A stretch of DNA of 6,498 bases from Syntrophobacterales bacterium (lineage in GTDB: Bacteria; Desulfobacterota; Desulfobaccia; Desulfobaccales; 0-14-0-80-60-11), in assembly GCA_023229795.1 (NCBI GenBank), contig JALNYP010000126.1:1-6498 (forward strand). Direction: 5' to 3'. Shown piece after piece: positions 6,262-6,498 of this stretch. The position numbers and the translations under genes were made by a program. Below the pieces are notes generated by a model, which worked only from the letters and a program-made list of their open reading frames with translations, was not told where the DNA came from and searched no databases. Each line of letters opens with the position of its first letter. Positions within the stretch are counted from its first letter, which is position 1.

Positions 6262-6498
6262 GGGCAATCGTTATCAATATACTGCTCTCCAGGAAGTTAA
6301 GATAGTCTTGGGCTCTTTCAACCCCCTGAGCCTGCAGATCTTAACTTTGGGGCCGGGTCGATGGCCCACGGCAGCTCTCAGCCTTAGTTAGTTCTCATCC
6401 AGAAAGTCGTGATTTCATGTTGGTGTTTTAGCGTCGGCGGGCCATTTCTAGCCGGCGCTCAGGTTAATCAAAATCTATGAGAGCGAATTTGCCGGTTA
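6262..6498. other. Non-coding right flank, no gene seen
   Basis: No reading frame with a convincing start or recognisable product is present. Besides the nested inverted repeat at 6294-6347, a GC-rich 9-bp stem (AGCGTCGGC at 6430-6438, GCCGGCGCT at 6451-6459, one wobble pair) encloses a 12-nt loop. An ATG at 6477 opens a frame that runs off the window after seven codons and has no good ribosome binding site. No tRNA, rRNA or CRISPR pattern was seen. Confidence 0.5.
6294..6347. repeat. Nested inverted repeat, possible structured RNA or repeat remnant
   Basis: AAGTTAAGAT at 6294-6303 and ATCTTAACTT at 6338-6347 form a perfect 10-bp inverted repeat. Inside it GGCTC (6311-6315) pairs with GAGCC (6328-6332), plus one G-U pair, around a 12-nt pyrimidine-rich loop. 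Together they fold into a two-stem hairpin of 54 nt. No T-tract follows, so it is not a simple terminator. It may be another small palindromic repeat or a structured transcript; neither was recognised. Confidence 0.45.

Noticed and set aside
6000..6300. Small plus-strand open frames crossing the flavoprotein start and the palindromic repeat
   Set aside because: Their VILSAAQDLYSS-type sequence is the usual spurious translation of a GTCATCCTGAG repeat; the other overlaps the real gene antisense.
6477..6498. Possible start of a gene running off the right edge
   Set aside because: Only seven codons are visible and no ribosome binding site lies at a proper distance.
1..6498. CRISPR arrays, tRNA or rRNA genes, phage or toxin-antitoxin systems
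   Set aside because: No regularly spaced direct repeats, cloverleaf pattern, conserved rRNA segments or relevant protein families were seen.

Overview
The window looks like chromosomal DNA of a moderately GC-rich, Gram-negative environmental bacterium. A Desulfobacterota (former Deltaproteobacteria) relative is my best guess. The basis is the style of the giant multi-PAS hybrid kinase, a ferredoxin-like flavoprotein typical of anaerobes, and a dispersed GTCATCCTGAG-type palindromic repeat. This placement is inference; no ribosomal or other marker gene is present.

Layout: positions 1-381 hold no convincing gene, only an AT-rich leader with a candidate promoter and a few inverted repeats. Positions 382-5352 (+) are one very large hybrid sensor histidine kinase of about 1656 residues. 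Its parts are an N-terminal membrane anchor, a periplasmic domain of the ABC-transporter substrate-binding type, a second membrane helix, seven consecutive PAS domains (one cysteine-rich), a HisKA/HATPase kinase core and a C-terminal receiver domain. A strong intrinsic terminator follows at 5443-5470.

Convergent to it, 5419-6051 (-) encodes a small flavodoxin-fold protein with the compact four-cysteine motif of iron-sulfur flavoproteins. The two genes face tail to tail, and the kinase terminator lies inside the last codons of the flavoprotein gene, so their transcripts should overlap by roughly 50 nt.

Positions 6052-6498 carry no supported gene but are packed with inverted repeats. The clearest is an imperfect palindrome of about 130 bp with a MITE/REP-like core, flanked by an 8-bp direct repeat. 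A separate 10-bp perfect inverted repeat enclosing a second stem follows.

Functionally, the kinase is an orphan here: no DNA-binding response regulator or transporter is visible, so its signal and output are unknown. The cysteine-rich PAS domain and the neighbouring Fe-S flavoprotein both hint at redox chemistry, but convergent orientation means they do not form an operon. I see no clear evidence of a wholly new system. The most noteworthy points are the kinase architecture, the terminator embedded in an antisense coding tail, and the palindrome-rich right flank.
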